Under the pieces are notes generated by a model. The model did no database searches and was not told the DNA's origin. It saw nothing but the letters and a program-made list of their open reading frames with translations. Both the position numbers and the translations under genes were made by a program. A stretch of DNA of 64,000 nucleotides, from NCBI GenBank assembly GCA_963727495.1, contig CAVSGQ010000006.1, forward strand, positions 248,001-312,000, read 5' to 3'. This DNA is from Actinophytocola sp963727495. GTDB lineage: Bacteria; Actinomycetota; Actinomycetes; Mycobacteriales; Pseudonocardiaceae. Position 1 is the first letter of the stretch. Each line of letters begins with the position of its first letter. Below, piece by piece: positions 41,172 through 49,539 of the stretch.

Positions 41172-44161
41172 GCGACCCCTTCGGAACCGGGCGCCTTCGG
41201 GAGTCGGTGCTCGCCTCCTGGCGGGACTCGCCCACCCGGTTCCGCGAGGACGCCAACGCCGAGGAGGACCTCTACCTCGGCGGCTACCGGGACCGGCTGC
41301 TCACCGAACTGGCCCAGAACGCCGCCGACGCGGCCAACGCGGCCACCACCGCGGACGCGACCACCGCAGAACCGACCGCCACGCCCGCCACCGCGCAACC
41401 AGCCACCGCGGACCCGGACACCGCCGCCAACCCGCGCGAGACAGCCGAGACCGCCCACCCGAGCGAGCCGGCAACCCCAACGGCCGAACCGACCCCACCC
41501 GACGGAGCCGCCGAGGCGACCACCCGGCCCGGCATCCTCCGGATATCCTGTGTGGACGGAGAGCTGCGGATCGCCAACACCGGCCGGCCGCTGGATGCCG
41601 ACGGCGTCGCCTCGCTCGCCTCCCTGCGGGCCTCCGCCAAACAACACGGGGTCGGCCGGTTCGGGGTCGGCTTCGCGGCCGTGCTCACCGTCTGCGACGC
41701 GCCGCGGGTGGTGTCGCGCACCGGGTCGGTCGCCTTCTCCGCGGCGCGCACCCGGGAGGCCACCGGGCGCGAGGGCCGGGTCCCCGTGCTCCGCCTCGTC
41801 TGGCCCACCGACGAGCAACCACCCCCGGGCTTCACCACCGAGGTCCGCCTCCCCCTGCGCGACGGCGTCGACCCCGGTGACCTGCTCGCCGAGTTCGCCG
41901 GCCAGGCCACCGACCTCCTCCTCTCCCTCGACGGCCTGCACCGCATCGAGATCGCCGGCCGGGCGTGGTGGCGCGACGACACCGGCTCGCGCACCGACAT
42001 CCACGGCCCCGGCGGCACCACCGGCTGGCTCGTCGTCCGCGAGCGCGGGGAACTGACCGACCTCACCGGGCTCGGCGCCGAGGCGCGTCCACATTGGACC
42101 ATCTGCTGGGCCGCGCGGACCGGCGCGAACCTCGACGGCGAGGTCCTGCACGCCCCCACCCCGACCGACGAACGGCTCTCCCTGCCCGCCCGGCTCATCG
42201 CCACCCTCCCGATCGAGGCCGACCGGCGGCGGGTCCGGCCCGGACCGGCCACCGACACCGTCCTGGCCGCCGCGGCCCGCGCCTACCCACGCCTGCTCCA
42301 CCTCCTCGACCCGCTCGAGCGAACCAGGCTCGTCCCCCGCCCCGGCTTCCCACTGTCCGAAGTAGACGAACGGCTCCGCGGCGCGGTCCTCGCCGAACTG
42401 CGCACCACGGCGTGGCTGCCGACCCGCACCGGAACCATCGAGCCCCGCAACGCGGCGACCGTGCCGAGCCGCGCGCTCGTCGACGCCCTCGACGACACCA
42501 TCGACGGCCTCACCACGGCCGAGCACGACGCCGGCCTGCAGGCCCTGGACGTCACCCGGCTCACCGTCGCCGACATCGTCGAGCGGGTCACCGGGATCGA
42601 CCGCCCGCCGGCCTGGTGGCACCGCCTCTACACCGCACTCGCGCCCGTCGCCGACGTCGACCCCGACGCCCGCGAGGCGCTCGGCGCGCTGCCGGTACCG
42701 CTCACCGACGGCCGCACCCTGCCCGGCCCGCGCGGCACGCTCATCGCGGAGGGCGCCGACCTCGAGCTGGACCTCGCCATCGTCCACCCCGGCGCCGTGC
42801 ACCCGCTCCTCGAACGCCTCGGCGCCCGGCACGCGAGCGCCGAGGACCTCCTCGACTCCACCCGCGAGGCCGTCGAGCGCAGCCTCGACGACGCGGAGTC
42901 CGGAATGGACCTCACCCCGCTGCACAGCACCGTCCGCAAGCTCGTCGAGGAGGCCGGCACCCGCCCCGGCGCGCACCCCTGGCTCGGCGCCCTCGCGCTC
43001 CCCGACGACACCGGCGACCACCGCCGCGCCGACGAGCTCGCGCTGCCCGGCTCGGCCTTCCTCGACCTGCTCGACGAGGACACCCCGCTCGGCGTTCTGG
43101 ACCACGACGTGGCCGCGGAGTGGCCGGCGCACGTGCTGCGGGCGGTCGGCGTCCTCGACTCCTTCGCCGTCGTCGTGGACGAGTCGCCGGCCGGGCCGGA
43201 CCACGACCTCGCCGACGAGCAGGACTGGTGGGACTCCCTCGCCGAGCCGCCCGCCCGGATGACCGCCGTGCGCGACCTCGACCTCGTCGCCGGGCACGCC
43301 TGGCCGGCCGCGCTGCGGCTGCTCGCCGCCGAGCCGGAGACCTGGCAGGCCGTGCACGAGCCCGGCGGCTACACCGGCTGGTGGATCGCGCACCACGCGT
43401 CGCTGGACGGCCGGCCGCCGCGCGCCTGGCGGCTCCCGGACGCGGCCGACCTCGCCGGGCTGTACGACCCGGTGCCGCCGGCCGGGGTCGACCCGTCGGT
43501 GCTGATCGCGATCGGCGTGCGGGACACGCTGCGCGTCACCGGCGAGGACGACGCCGGGGAGCTGCTCGAACGGCTGGGCGACGCGGACCGCGACGTCTCC
43601 GCCGGGGCCGGCCTGCGCGCCCACGCGGCGCTCGCCGGGGCCGTGCGCGACGGCACGGTCGCGCCCGCGGACCTGCGGCCGCCGCCCGCCGCCCGCTCGC
43701 TGACCGGTGAGGTCGTGCCCGCCGCGGAGGCGCTGGTGCTGGACGCGCCGTGGGTGCTCGGCGTGGTCGAGGCGCAGCGGGTGGTCGGCGCCGGGTACGA
43801 CTTCGAGCTGGCCGAGCCGCTGGCCGAGCTGCTCGACCTGCCGCTCGCGTCCGAGGTGGTCGTCGGGACCGTGACCGGCGCCGCCGACGCGGTGCGCTGG
43901 ACCGACCTCGGCGCGGTGGTCGACGCGTGCGGCCTCGCCGGGTTCGGCGTGCCGCCCGGCGGGGCCCGCGTGCACGACCGGCTGACCGTGCGGATAGGAC
44001 TGATCGAGCACGAGGTGCCCTGGTGGGTGGACGACGGCGTGCTGCACTGCGCCGACTCCACCGCCGGCCTCGCCCGGGCGCTGGCCTGGGCCGCGGACCG
44101 CTGGACCGACCGGCACCTGCTCGCGGCCCTGCTCGACGACCCGGACGGCGTGCTGAGCTAA
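41168..44161 (+). CDS. Sacsin/Hsp90-like GHKL ATPase
   Basis: A 997-residue protein. The N-terminal GHKL ATPase has DLYLGGYRDRLLTELAQNAADAA-type N-box (Glu and Asn of ELAQNAADA), RIANTGRPLDADGVASLASL and GVGRFGVGFAAVLTVCDAPR, the last a GxxGxG lid. Unusually, about 60 Ala/Thr/Pro residues are inserted between the N-box and the next strand. The remaining 750 residues are helical and acidic, without a known domain. Proteins annotated 'sacsin N-terminal ATPase-like' in Streptomyces and mycobacteria match this. GTG 41168 overlaps the DUF3027 stop (GTGA), implying joint function, perhaps as a chaperone with a zinc-binding partner. Confidence 0.85.
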   Translation: MSDPFGTGRLRESVLASWRDSPTRFREDANAEEDLYLGGYRDRLLTELAQNAADAANAATTADATTAEPTATPATAQPATADPDTAANPRETAETAHPSEPATPTAEPTPPDGAAEATTRPGILRISCVDGELRIANTGRPLDADGVASLASLRASAKQHGVGRFGVGFAAVLTVCDAPRVVSRTGSVAFSAARTREATGREGRVPVLRLVWPTDEQPPPGFTTEVRLPLRDGVDPGDLLAEFAGQATDLLLSLDGLHRIEIAGRAWWRDDTGSRTDIHGPGGTTGWLVVRERGELTDLTGLGAEARPHWTICWAARTGANLDGEVLHAPTPTDERLSLPARLIATLPIEADRRRVRPGPATDTVLAAAARAYPRLLHLLDPLERTRLVPRPGFPLSEVDERLRGAVLAELRTTAWLPTRTGTIEPRNAATVPSRALVDALDDTIDGLTTAEHDAGLQALDVTRLTVADIVERVTGIDRPPAWWHRLYTALAPVADVDPDAREALGALPVPLTDGRTLPGPRGTLIAEGADLELDLAIVHPGAVHPLLERLGARHASAEDLLDSTREAVERSLDDAESGMDLTPLHSTVRKLVEEAGTRPGAHPWLGALALPDDTGDHRRADELALPGSAFLDLLDEDTPLGVLDHDVAAEWPAHVLRAVGVLDSFAVVVDESPAGPDHDLADEQDWWDSLAEPPARMTAVRDLDLVAGHAWPAALRLLAAEPETWQAVHEPGGYTGWWIAHHASLDGRPPRAWRLPDAADLAGLYDPVPPAGVDPSVLIAIGVRDTLRVTGEDDAGELLERLGDADRDVSAGAGLRAHAALAGAVRDGTVAPADLRPPPAARSLTGEVVPAAEALVLDAPWVLGVVEAQRVVGAGYDFELAEPLAELLDLPLASEVVVGTVTGAADAVRWTDLGAVVDACGLAGFGVPPGGARVHDRLTVRIGLIEHEVPWWVDDGVLHCADSTAGLARALAWAADRWTDRHLLAALLDDPDGVLS

Positions 44162-44457
44162 AGGTTGCGCTGCGCCCCGCGCGAGCCACGGCGCGACGCC
44201 CGGCGCTGCCAGGCCATGATCGGCATGCCGATCAGGCCCAGCACGACACCGGCCAGCGCGGTCCACAGCCAGATCGGCGGCAGCGCGTCGAACCCGTAGC
44301 GCGCGATCAGGAGCACGACCAGCGCGACCAGCCACAGAGCCGTCCCCACGTACACCACCGGCGGCAGCGCGAGCAGGCGCGCCGGCAGCGGTGGTGGTGG
44401 TGGTGGTGGTGACTTCTCTGTTTCGATTGGCGCGTCGGGTTCCGCTGGGCCTGCCAC
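44158..44457 (-). CDS. DUF2530 membrane protein
   Basis: A 99-residue protein with a Pro-rich N-terminus (seven or more prolines from a GGT trinucleotide run) and two membrane helices (VVYVGTALWLVALVVLLIAR and WLWTALAGVVLGLIGMPIMA). It ends in basic RRASRRGSRGAQRNL. Its stop overlaps that of the sacsin-like gene on the other strand. The start region overlaps the leader of the NCS2 permease gene, which is divergent. Function unknown. Confidence 0.82.
   Translation of the reverse strand: MAGPAEPDAPIETEKSPPPPPPPLPARLLALPPVVYVGTALWLVALVVLLIARYGFDALPPIWLWTALAGVVLGLIGMPIMAWQRRASRRGSRGAQRNL
44390..44410 (+). repeat. GGT trinucleotide run (7 copies)
   Basis: Seven consecutive GGT triplets; on the minus strand they encode the proline run of the DUF2530 protein. 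Slippage here would change the length of that run without frame loss. It lies 68 bp upstream of the NCS2 permease start. Confidence 0.85.
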
Positions 44458-44477
44458 ATGCGCGAGGCTACCGGCTC

Positions 44478-45941
44478 ATGGCGAACAGGACAGCGATGTC
44501 GGCTCTGGATCGCTTCTTCAAGATCACCGAGCGCGGCTCCACCACCGGCCGGGAAGTTCGCGGCGGGCTCGTCACCTTCGTGACGATGGCCTACATCGTC
44601 GTGCTGAACCCGCTCATCATCGGCAGCTTCACCGCCGACCCGAACAACCCGGCCACGCACGACGACGCCTTCGGCAACATCCTGCCGGCCAACCAGGTCG
44701 CCGCGGTCACCGCGCTCGTCGCCGGCGTCATGACGATCCTCTTCGGACTCGTGGCGAACTACCCGTTCGCGCTCGCCACCGGTCTGGGCATCAACGCGTT
44801 CGTCACCTACTCGATCGCGCCGCAGATGAGCTGGCCGGCGGCGATGGGACTGGTGCTGCTGAACGGGCTCGTGGTGCTGGCACTCGTGCTCACCGGCGTG
44901 CGCACGATGGTGTTCAACGCGGTGCCGCCGTCGCTCAAGGCCGCGATCGCGGTCGGCATCGGACTGTTCATCACGCTGATCGGCCTGGTGGACGCCGGTT
45001 TCGTGCGCCGGCTGCCGGACGCGGCCAACACGACCGTCCCGGTTGGACTCGGCATCAACGGCTCGATCGCGTCCTGGCCGACGGCGGTGTTCGTCGTCGG
45101 GTTGGTGTTGACCGGGATTCTGGTCGCCAAACGGGTCAAGGGCGCGATCCTGATCGGTGTGCTGACCACCACGGTCATCGCGATCATCGTCGAGGCGATC
45201 GTGAACGCCGGCCCGTCCGGCGGCACGAACCCCAAGGGCTGGAACCTCGGCTACCCGGCGCTGCCGGACGACGTCGTCGGCGCGCCGGACCTCTCGCTCG
45301 TCGGGCAGGTCAACTTCGACGCCTGGGTGCAGGTGCCGGTCATCACGGCCGTGCTGTTCGTGTTCACGCTGGTGCTGACCGACTTCTTCGACACCATCGG
45401 CACGATGACCGGGCTGGGCAAGGAGGCCGGGCTCGTCGGCAGCGACGGCAAGCTGCCGCGCGTCGGGCGGGCGCTGTTCATGGACGGGCTCGGCGCGGTC
45501 GCCGGCGGCGCGGCGTCGTCGAGCTCGAACACCGTCTACATCGAGTCCGCGGCCGGCATCGCCGAGGGCGCACGGACCGGGCTCGCGAACGTGGTCACCG
45601 GCCTGCTGTTCATCGCCGCGATGTTCCTCACACCGCTGTACCAGGCGGTTCCGGTGGAGGCGGCGGCGCCGGCGCTGGTCGTCGTGGGCGTGCTGATGAT
45701 GGCGCAGATCCGGGAGATCGACTTCACGGACTTCACCATCGCGCTTCCAGCGTTCCTCACGATCGTCGTGATGCCATTCACCTACTCGATCGCGAACGGC
45801 ATCGGCGCCGGCTTCATCAGCTACGTGCTGCTGCGGGCGGCGACAGGCAAGGCACGCGGCACGCATCCGCTGCTGTGGGTCGTGGCCGCGTTGTTCGTGG
45901 TGTACTTCGCGATCGGGCCGATCCAGGGCGCGTTGGACTGA
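44478..45941 (+). CDS. NCS2-family purine permease (AzgA-like)
   Basis: A 487-residue importer with about 12-14 membrane helices. Motifs of the hypoxanthine/guanine/adenine branch are TTGREVRGGLVTFVTMAYIV, NPLIIG, FALATGLGINAFVTYSIAP and the conserved TDFFDTIGTMTGLGKEAGLV, followed by SSSNTVYIESAAGIAEGART with the QXE-like site region of NCS2. It should take up purine bases by proton symport. ATG 44478 (MANRTAM) is plausible; ATG 44496 (MSALDRFF) is where similarity starts. It is followed by a MarR gene and an MFS gene. Confidence 0.92.
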   Translation: MANRTAMSALDRFFKITERGSTTGREVRGGLVTFVTMAYIVVLNPLIIGSFTADPNNPATHDDAFGNILPANQVAAVTALVAGVMTILFGLVANYPFALATGLGINAFVTYSIAPQMSWPAAMGLVLLNGLVVLALVLTGVRTMVFNAVPPSLKAAIAVGIGLFITLIGLVDAGFVRRLPDAANTTVPVGLGINGSIASWPTAVFVVGLVLTGILVAKRVKGAILIGVLTTTVIAIIVEAIVNAGPSGGTNPKGWNLGYPALPDDVVGAPDLSLVGQVNFDAWVQVPVITAVLFVFTLVLTDFFDTIGTMTGLGKEAGLVGSDGKLPRVGRALFMDGLGAVAGGAASSSSNTVYIESAAGIAEGARTGLANVVTGLLFIAAMFLTPLYQAVPVEAAAPALVVVGVLMMAQIREIDFTDFTIALPAFLTIVVMPFTYSIANGIGAGFISYVLLRAATGKARGTHPLLWVVAALFVVYFAIGPIQGALD

Positions 45942-45943
45942 CC

Positions 45944-45993
45944 GTGATCATCTCGGTGATCATTGTGACTCAGCGCAATTCGTGAGGTATGCT
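45944..45993 (+). promoter_or_regulatory. MarR promoter with tandem TGATCA sites
   Basis: GTGATCATCTCG is followed by GTGATCATTGTG, giving TGATCA palindromes at 45945-45950 and 45957-45962, 12 bp apart. TATGCT at 45988-45993 is a TANNNT -10 box seven bases before the GTG at 46000, indicating a leaderless transcript. The palindromes lie just upstream of the expected -35 and suit a MarR autoregulatory operator. Confidence 0.55.
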
Positions 45994-45999
45994 AACGAA

Positions 46000-46446
46000 G
46001 TGTCGAGCAGGGAACACGATGTAGCCGAGCGCTCGTTGGCCAGCCGGTTGCGGTTGGCGACGGTGCGGCTCAACCGCAGGCTGCGCGCCCAGCGGACCAG
46101 TTCCTCGGTGACGCTCACCCAACTCTCCGCGCTGTTCTGCCTGTACAAGTGTGGCCCGCTCACCCCCGGTGAGCTCGCGGCCAAGGAGGTCGTTCAACCA
46201 CCGTCCATGACCAGGGTGATCGCTGCACTCGAGGAGAACGGCTACGTCAGCCGACGACCACATCCGAGTGACGGCCGGCAGGCCATCGTGGAGATCACCG
46301 AGGAGGGGAGCGCGCTCATTCTGGCCGACATCTCGGCGCGCGAGGCCTGGCTGGACAAGCGTCTGGCCGAGCTGACAGCGGACGAGCGGGAGGTTCTGTC
46401 CCGCGCGTCGGAGATCCTCGACCGGATGGCGAGCCAACAGGATTAG
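46000..46446 (+). CDS. MarR-family regulator
   Basis: A 148-residue winged-helix repressor like Rv0880. The DNA-binding region is TLTQLSALFCLYKCGPLTPG, ELAAKEVVQPPSMTRVIAAL, with wing SRRPHPSDGRQAIVEITEEG; flanking helices form the dimer. GTG 46000 is chosen because it coincides with the start point expected from the TATGCT box; a GTG at 45982 would overlap that box. Its stop TAG shares a base with the GTG of the MFS gene, so it probably controls that exporter and itself. Confidence 0.92.
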   Translation: MSSREHDVAERSLASRLRLATVRLNRRLRAQRTSSSVTLTQLSALFCLYKCGPLTPGELAAKEVVQPPSMTRVIAALEENGYVSRRPHPSDGRQAIVEITEEGSALILADISAREAWLDKRLAELTADEREVLSRASEILDRMASQQD

Positions 46447-47765
46447 TGGAAATAGCAACGAAAGCCCGCGGCGGCATGTTCGATGCGCTGCGGGTACGCA
46501 ACTTCCGGCTGTTCGCGTCGGGCCAGGTGATCTCCAACGTCGGCACCTGGATGCAGCGCATCGCGCAGGACTGGCTGGTGCTGGAGCTGTCCGGCTACGA
46601 CCCGGTGGCGCTCGGCGTGGCCGCGACCCTGCAGTTCGCGCCGACGCTGGTGCTGACGCTGTGGGCGGGGGTGCTCGCCGACCGGCACGACAAGCGCAAG
46701 ATGCTGATGCTGATCCAGGCCGGCATGGCGGCGTGCGCGCTCGTGCTGGGGCTGCTGGACGTGACCGGGTTGGTCGCGCTGTGGCACGTCTTCGTGCTGT
46801 GCTTCGTCTTCGGGCTGTTCACCGCGTTCGACCCGCCGGTGCGCCAGTCGTTCGTGGGCGAGATGGTCGGCAAGGAGCACCTGACCAACGCGGTCGCGCT
46901 GAACTCCTCGACGTTCAACCTGGCCCGCATCGTCGGCCCGGCGATCGCCGGCCTGATGATCATCTGGACCGGCACCGGCTGGGTGTTCCTGGTCAACGCG
47001 GTCTCGACGCTGGCCGTGATCGTCAACCTGGGCCGGATGAACCCCGCCGAGCTGCACCGCGACCCGACGCCGGAGCGCCGCCGCGGCCAGTTGCTGGAGG
47101 GCCTGCGCTACGTGCGCGGGCGGCCGGACATCATGGCGGTCATGGTGCTGATCTTCTGCGTCAGCACGTTCGCGATCACCTTCAACACGACGCTGGCCAT
47201 CGCGGCGGCGAACGTCTTCCACCGTGAGGCCGACGGGTACGGGCTGCTGTCCACGCTGCTCGCGGTCGGCACGTTCGGCGGCGCGCTGCTGGCGGTGCGC
47301 CGGTCGACCCGGCGGCGGCCCGGGCTGCCGCTGCTGATCGGCGCGGCGCTGTCGTTCGGGGTGCTCGAGGTGGTGGCCGGGCTGATGCCGAGCTACCTGG
47401 CGTTCGGGCTCGCACTGATCCCGGTCGGCGTGGCGATGATGACGTTCATGAACACCGCGAACGGGACGATCCAGCTGGGCACCGCGCCGGAGATGCGCGG
47501 GCGGGTGATGGCGCTGTACATGCTGGTGTTCCTCGGCGGCAACCCGATCGGCGGCCCGATGACCGGCTGGATGGCGGCCACGATGGGTGGCCGGTCCCCG
47601 TTCGTCATCGGCGGGATCGTCGCGACCGTGTGCGCCGCGGTGTGCGGGATCGTGCTGGCGCGCCGGGGCGGCATCGAGGTCCGCGACCGCATCCGCCGCC
47701 CCCGCTGGCCCGCCCGCCGCCGCCCCGCCACCCCGGTCCCCGAGCTCAACCAGGACGCCGCCTGA
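46446..47765 (+). CDS. MFS transporter (MFS_3, enterobactin-exporter-like)
   Basis: A 439-residue permease with about 12 membrane helices. It opens MFDALRVRNFRLFASGQVIS and NVGTWMQRIAQDWLVLELSG, the MFS_3 signature, with motif A-like LADRHDKRKMLMLIQAG between helices 2 and 3, and AVALNSSTFNLARIVGPAIA. The C-terminus is basic and Pro/Arg-rich. GTG 46446 overlaps the MarR stop. Such MarR-MFS pairs usually export drugs or toxic metabolites; the family name also includes siderophore exporters, notable given the iron box 200 bp downstream, though that box cannot control this gene. Confidence 0.9.
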   Translation: MEIATKARGGMFDALRVRNFRLFASGQVISNVGTWMQRIAQDWLVLELSGYDPVALGVAATLQFAPTLVLTLWAGVLADRHDKRKMLMLIQAGMAACALVLGLLDVTGLVALWHVFVLCFVFGLFTAFDPPVRQSFVGEMVGKEHLTNAVALNSSTFNLARIVGPAIAGLMIIWTGTGWVFLVNAVSTLAVIVNLGRMNPAELHRDPTPERRRGQLLEGLRYVRGRPDIMAVMVLIFCVSTFAITFNTTLAIAAANVFHREADGYGLLSTLLAVGTFGGALLAVRRSTRRRPGLPLLIGAALSFGVLEVVAGLMPSYLAFGLALIPVGVAMMTFMNTANGTIQLGTAPEMRGRVMALYMLVFLGGNPIGGPMTGWMAATMGGRSPFVIGGIVATVCAAVCGIVLARRGGIEVRDRIRRPRWPARRRPATPVPELNQDAA

Positions 47766-47770
47766 CCCAC

Positions 47771-47960
47771 CCGCGAGTCCCCCATTCCCGACCCGCGAGT
47801 CCCCCGTTCCCGACCCGCGAGTCCCCCGTTCCCGACCTCCGAGTTCGACGTTCGGGATCGCTCGACCGGGCCCGAACGTCCGACTCGCGGGTTCCGAGCG
47901 TTGGACACGCGGGTTCCGAGCGTTGGACTCGCGGGTTCTGGGCGTTGGACTCGCGAGGGG
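47771..47960. repeat. Inverted pair of 22-nt tandem arrays (family 2, copy 1)
   Basis: Three 22-nt units starting CCGCGAGTCCCCC (47771-47836) and a degenerate fourth, then three units starting GACTCGCGGGTTC (47882-47947) and a partial fourth. The core CCGCGAGTC is inverted between the halves, so the region can fold on itself. It begins a few bases after the MFS stop and lies between convergent genes. The same family occurs at 56228-56360, also between convergent genes, suggesting a bidirectional transcription end specific to this lineage. Confidence 0.75.
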
Positions 47961-47996
47961 TTGTGAGTGGGGGTTGGTTAGGTTAGCCTAAGTTTT
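47961..47996 (+). promoter_or_regulatory. Promoter with IdeR/DmdR-like iron box
   Basis: TTAGGTTAGCCTAAG at 47978-47992 matches the first 14 positions of the 19-bp iron box TTAGGTTAGSCTAACCTAA exactly; the distal third is degenerate. TTGTGA (47961-47966) and TAGCCT (47984-47989) are spaced 17 bp as -35 and -10, so an iron-loaded repressor would block the -10. The direction is rightward, into a stretch with no protein gene. Confidence 0.5.
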
Positions 47997-48064
47997 GTCG
48001 CTTCGTGGTGGGAGCGGCGGTCAGTTCGGGAACACGGCCCCGGCCGGACGCGCTCCGGCCGGGG
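47996..48064 (+). ncRNA. Candidate iron-regulated small RNA
   Basis: Transcription from the iron-box promoter would start near 47996 and meet the perfect GC stem at 48038-48064, giving a transcript of about 70 nt before the convergent HAD gene. No ORF of any quality lies in it. An IdeR-controlled small RNA has precedent in mycobacteria (MrsI). This is inferred only from promoter, box and terminator geometry. Confidence 0.3.
48038..48064. terminator. GC-rich hairpin terminator
   Basis: CCCCGGCCGG-ACGCGCT-CCGGCCGGGG forms a perfect 10-bp stem with a 7-nt loop, ten bases beyond the HAD gene stop. It has no T run, which is usual in this group, and can act on both strands. Confidence 0.75.
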
Positions 48065-48074
48065 TCTCGCCGGC

Positions 48075-48860
48075 TCAGGGCTCGGGGAACGGGTCGTCGG
48101 CCTGGCCGACGAGGTCCGCCACCGAGTCGATGACCCTGCTCGGCCGGTACGGGAAGCGCTCCGCGGTGTCCTTGTTCGAGATGCCGGACAGCACGAGGAT
48201 CGTCTGCAGGCCCGCCTCCAGGCCGGACCGCACGTCGGTGTCCATCCGGTCACCGATCATCAGCGTGGCCTCCGAGTGGGCGCCCACGGTGCGCAGCGCC
48301 GAGCGCATCATCAACGGGTTCGGCTTCCCGACGAAGTACGGCGCATGGCCGGTCGCCCGCTCGATCAGCGCCGCGACCGAGCCCGTCGCCGGCAGCGAGC
48401 CCTCGCGCGACGGGCCGGTCGCGTCCGGGTTGGTCGCGATGAACCGCGCACCCTGCTCGACCAGCCGGATCGCGGTGGTGATCGCCGTGAAGCTGTAGGT
48501 CCGGGTCTCCCCGAGCACGACGTAGTCCGGGTCCCGGTCGGTCAGCACGTAGCCGATCTCGTGCAGGGCCGTGGTCAGCCCGGCCTCGCCGATGACGAAC
48601 GCCGACCCCTCCGGACGCTGCGAGTCCAGGAACATCGCCGTGGCCAGCGCGGAGGTCCAGATCGACGCCTCCGGCACGTCCAGTCCCGTCCGGTGCAGCC
48701 GCGCCCGCAGGTCGCGCGGCGTGTAGATCGAGTTGTTGGTCAGCACCAGGAACCGGATGTCCCTGGTACGCAGCTCCTCGATCAGCTTGTCCGCCCCGGG
48801 GATCAGGTGCTCCTCGTGCACCAGCACCCCGTCCATGTCCATCAGGTAGGTCCAGGCCAT
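48075..48860 (-). CDS. NagD-like HAD-IIA phosphatase
   Basis: A 261-residue phosphatase. HAD motif I is YLMDMDGVLVHE, motif II VLTNNS, motif III the lysine in YFVGKPNPLMM and motif IV LMIGDRMDTDVRSGLEAGL. The large C2 cap between motifs II and III defines the NagD/4-nitrophenylphosphatase group, which acts on nucleotide or sugar phosphates. ATG 48860 is used, preceded by a low-similarity 58-bp region shared with the divergent moaD. It is full length and undamaged. Confidence 0.92.
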   Translation of the reverse strand: MAWTYLMDMDGVLVHEEHLIPGADKLIEELRTRDIRFLVLTNNSIYTPRDLRARLHRTGLDVPEASIWTSALATAMFLDSQRPEGSAFVIGEAGLTTALHEIGYVLTDRDPDYVVLGETRTYSFTAITTAIRLVEQGARFIATNPDATGPSREGSLPATGSVAALIERATGHAPYFVGKPNPLMMRSALRTVGAHSEATLMIGDRMDTDVRSGLEAGLQTILVLSGISNKDTAERFPYRPSRVIDSVADLVGQADDPFPEP

Positions 48861-48918
48861 GCCACATGGTCCCGCACGCGCGCTCCGGGCGACACAGCGT
48901 GGCGGTTAACCTGTGAGG

Positions 48919-49191
48919 GTGACCACCGCTCCCGCTACCGCCTCGGTGCGCGTGCGCTACTTCGCCGGGGCCCGCGCCGCGGCGGGAACCAGCGAGGAAA
49001 CCGTCCAGCTGGCCGCGGGCGCCCGCGTGCACGACCTCGTCGACGACCTCGCCCGCCGGCACGGCGACGCGCTCTCGCGCGTGCTCACGGCCTGCAGCTT
49101 CCTGCTCGACGGGGTCGCCGTCCGGGACACCTCGGTCCCGTTGCCGGACGGTTCCGGCGTCGACGTGCTGCCGCCGTTCGCGGGCGGCTGA
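48919..49191 (+). CDS. moaD: Molybdopterin synthase small subunit MoaD
   Basis: A 90-residue ubiquitin-like sulfur carrier: SVRVRYFAGARAAAGTSEET, LSRVLTACSFLLDGVAV, and the C-terminal Gly-Gly (PPFAGG) that becomes a thiocarboxylate. It works with MoaE to make molybdopterin from precursor Z. GTG 48919 lies seven bases after TAACCT (48907-48912), a TANNNT -10 box, implying a leaderless mRNA; an in-frame GTG at 48913 overlaps the box edge. moaD next to rpf, mog/moaE and moaC mirrors the M. tuberculosis Rv0864-Rv0868c cluster. Confidence 0.92.
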   Translation: MTTAPATASVRVRYFAGARAAAGTSEETVQLAAGARVHDLVDDLARRHGDALSRVLTACSFLLDGVAVRDTSVPLPDGSGVDVLPPFAGG

Positions 49192-49487
49192 CCGAGCGCT
49201 GCGTCACACCTTCGAGGGCCGCGGCGACACGCCGATCCGGCCGGTTGCGATCTGCCCGTGTGCTCCACGAATTAGTTACCGCATTGCTGCAGGTAACGAA
49301 GCGATTTCGGAGTGCTGCTATCAGCCATTCAGGTAATCGTTTGAAAGTACCGTAATCGGCTCGATCGACGTGACGCGAGACTCACCTAAGAGGGATTATC
49401 TCGGGCAGATCACGAGCAATAAACACCGGTATACAGTGCGCTGACCTGCGTGAACAATGCCCATCGATCGTATGCAACTAACGTTAC
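49192..49487. other. AT-rich intergenic region between moaD and rpf
   Basis: Nearly 600 bp separate moaD from rpf. From about 49265 to 49540 the GC content drops sharply against the surroundings. The stretch contains an inverted repeat GTTACC-N11-GGTAAC (49275-49297) and no ORF I can support. It is probably the upstream control region of rpf. Confidence 0.6.
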
Positions 49488-49503
49488 TGTGACGACGGTC
49501 ACA
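49488..49503. promoter_or_regulatory. Perfect CRP-type site upstream of rpf
   Basis: TGTGACGACGGTCACA is TGTGA-N6-TCACA with both half-sites perfect. In M. tuberculosis the cAMP receptor protein Rv3676 is known to control rpfA through a site of this class, and the gene neighbourhood here is the same. It lies 273 bp upstream of the start codon, before the long leader. Confidence 0.7.
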
Positions 49504-49539
49504 TACCTTTCAATTTTCTTTCGGCGTTTTCAGTACGTA

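Noticed and set aside
39530..44335. Very long overlapping open frames on both strands opposite DUF3027 and the sacsin-like gene
   Set aside because: They are Arg/Gly/Val-rich shadows caused by high GC; the chosen frames have the domain motifs, coupled stops and starts, and proper third-base bias.
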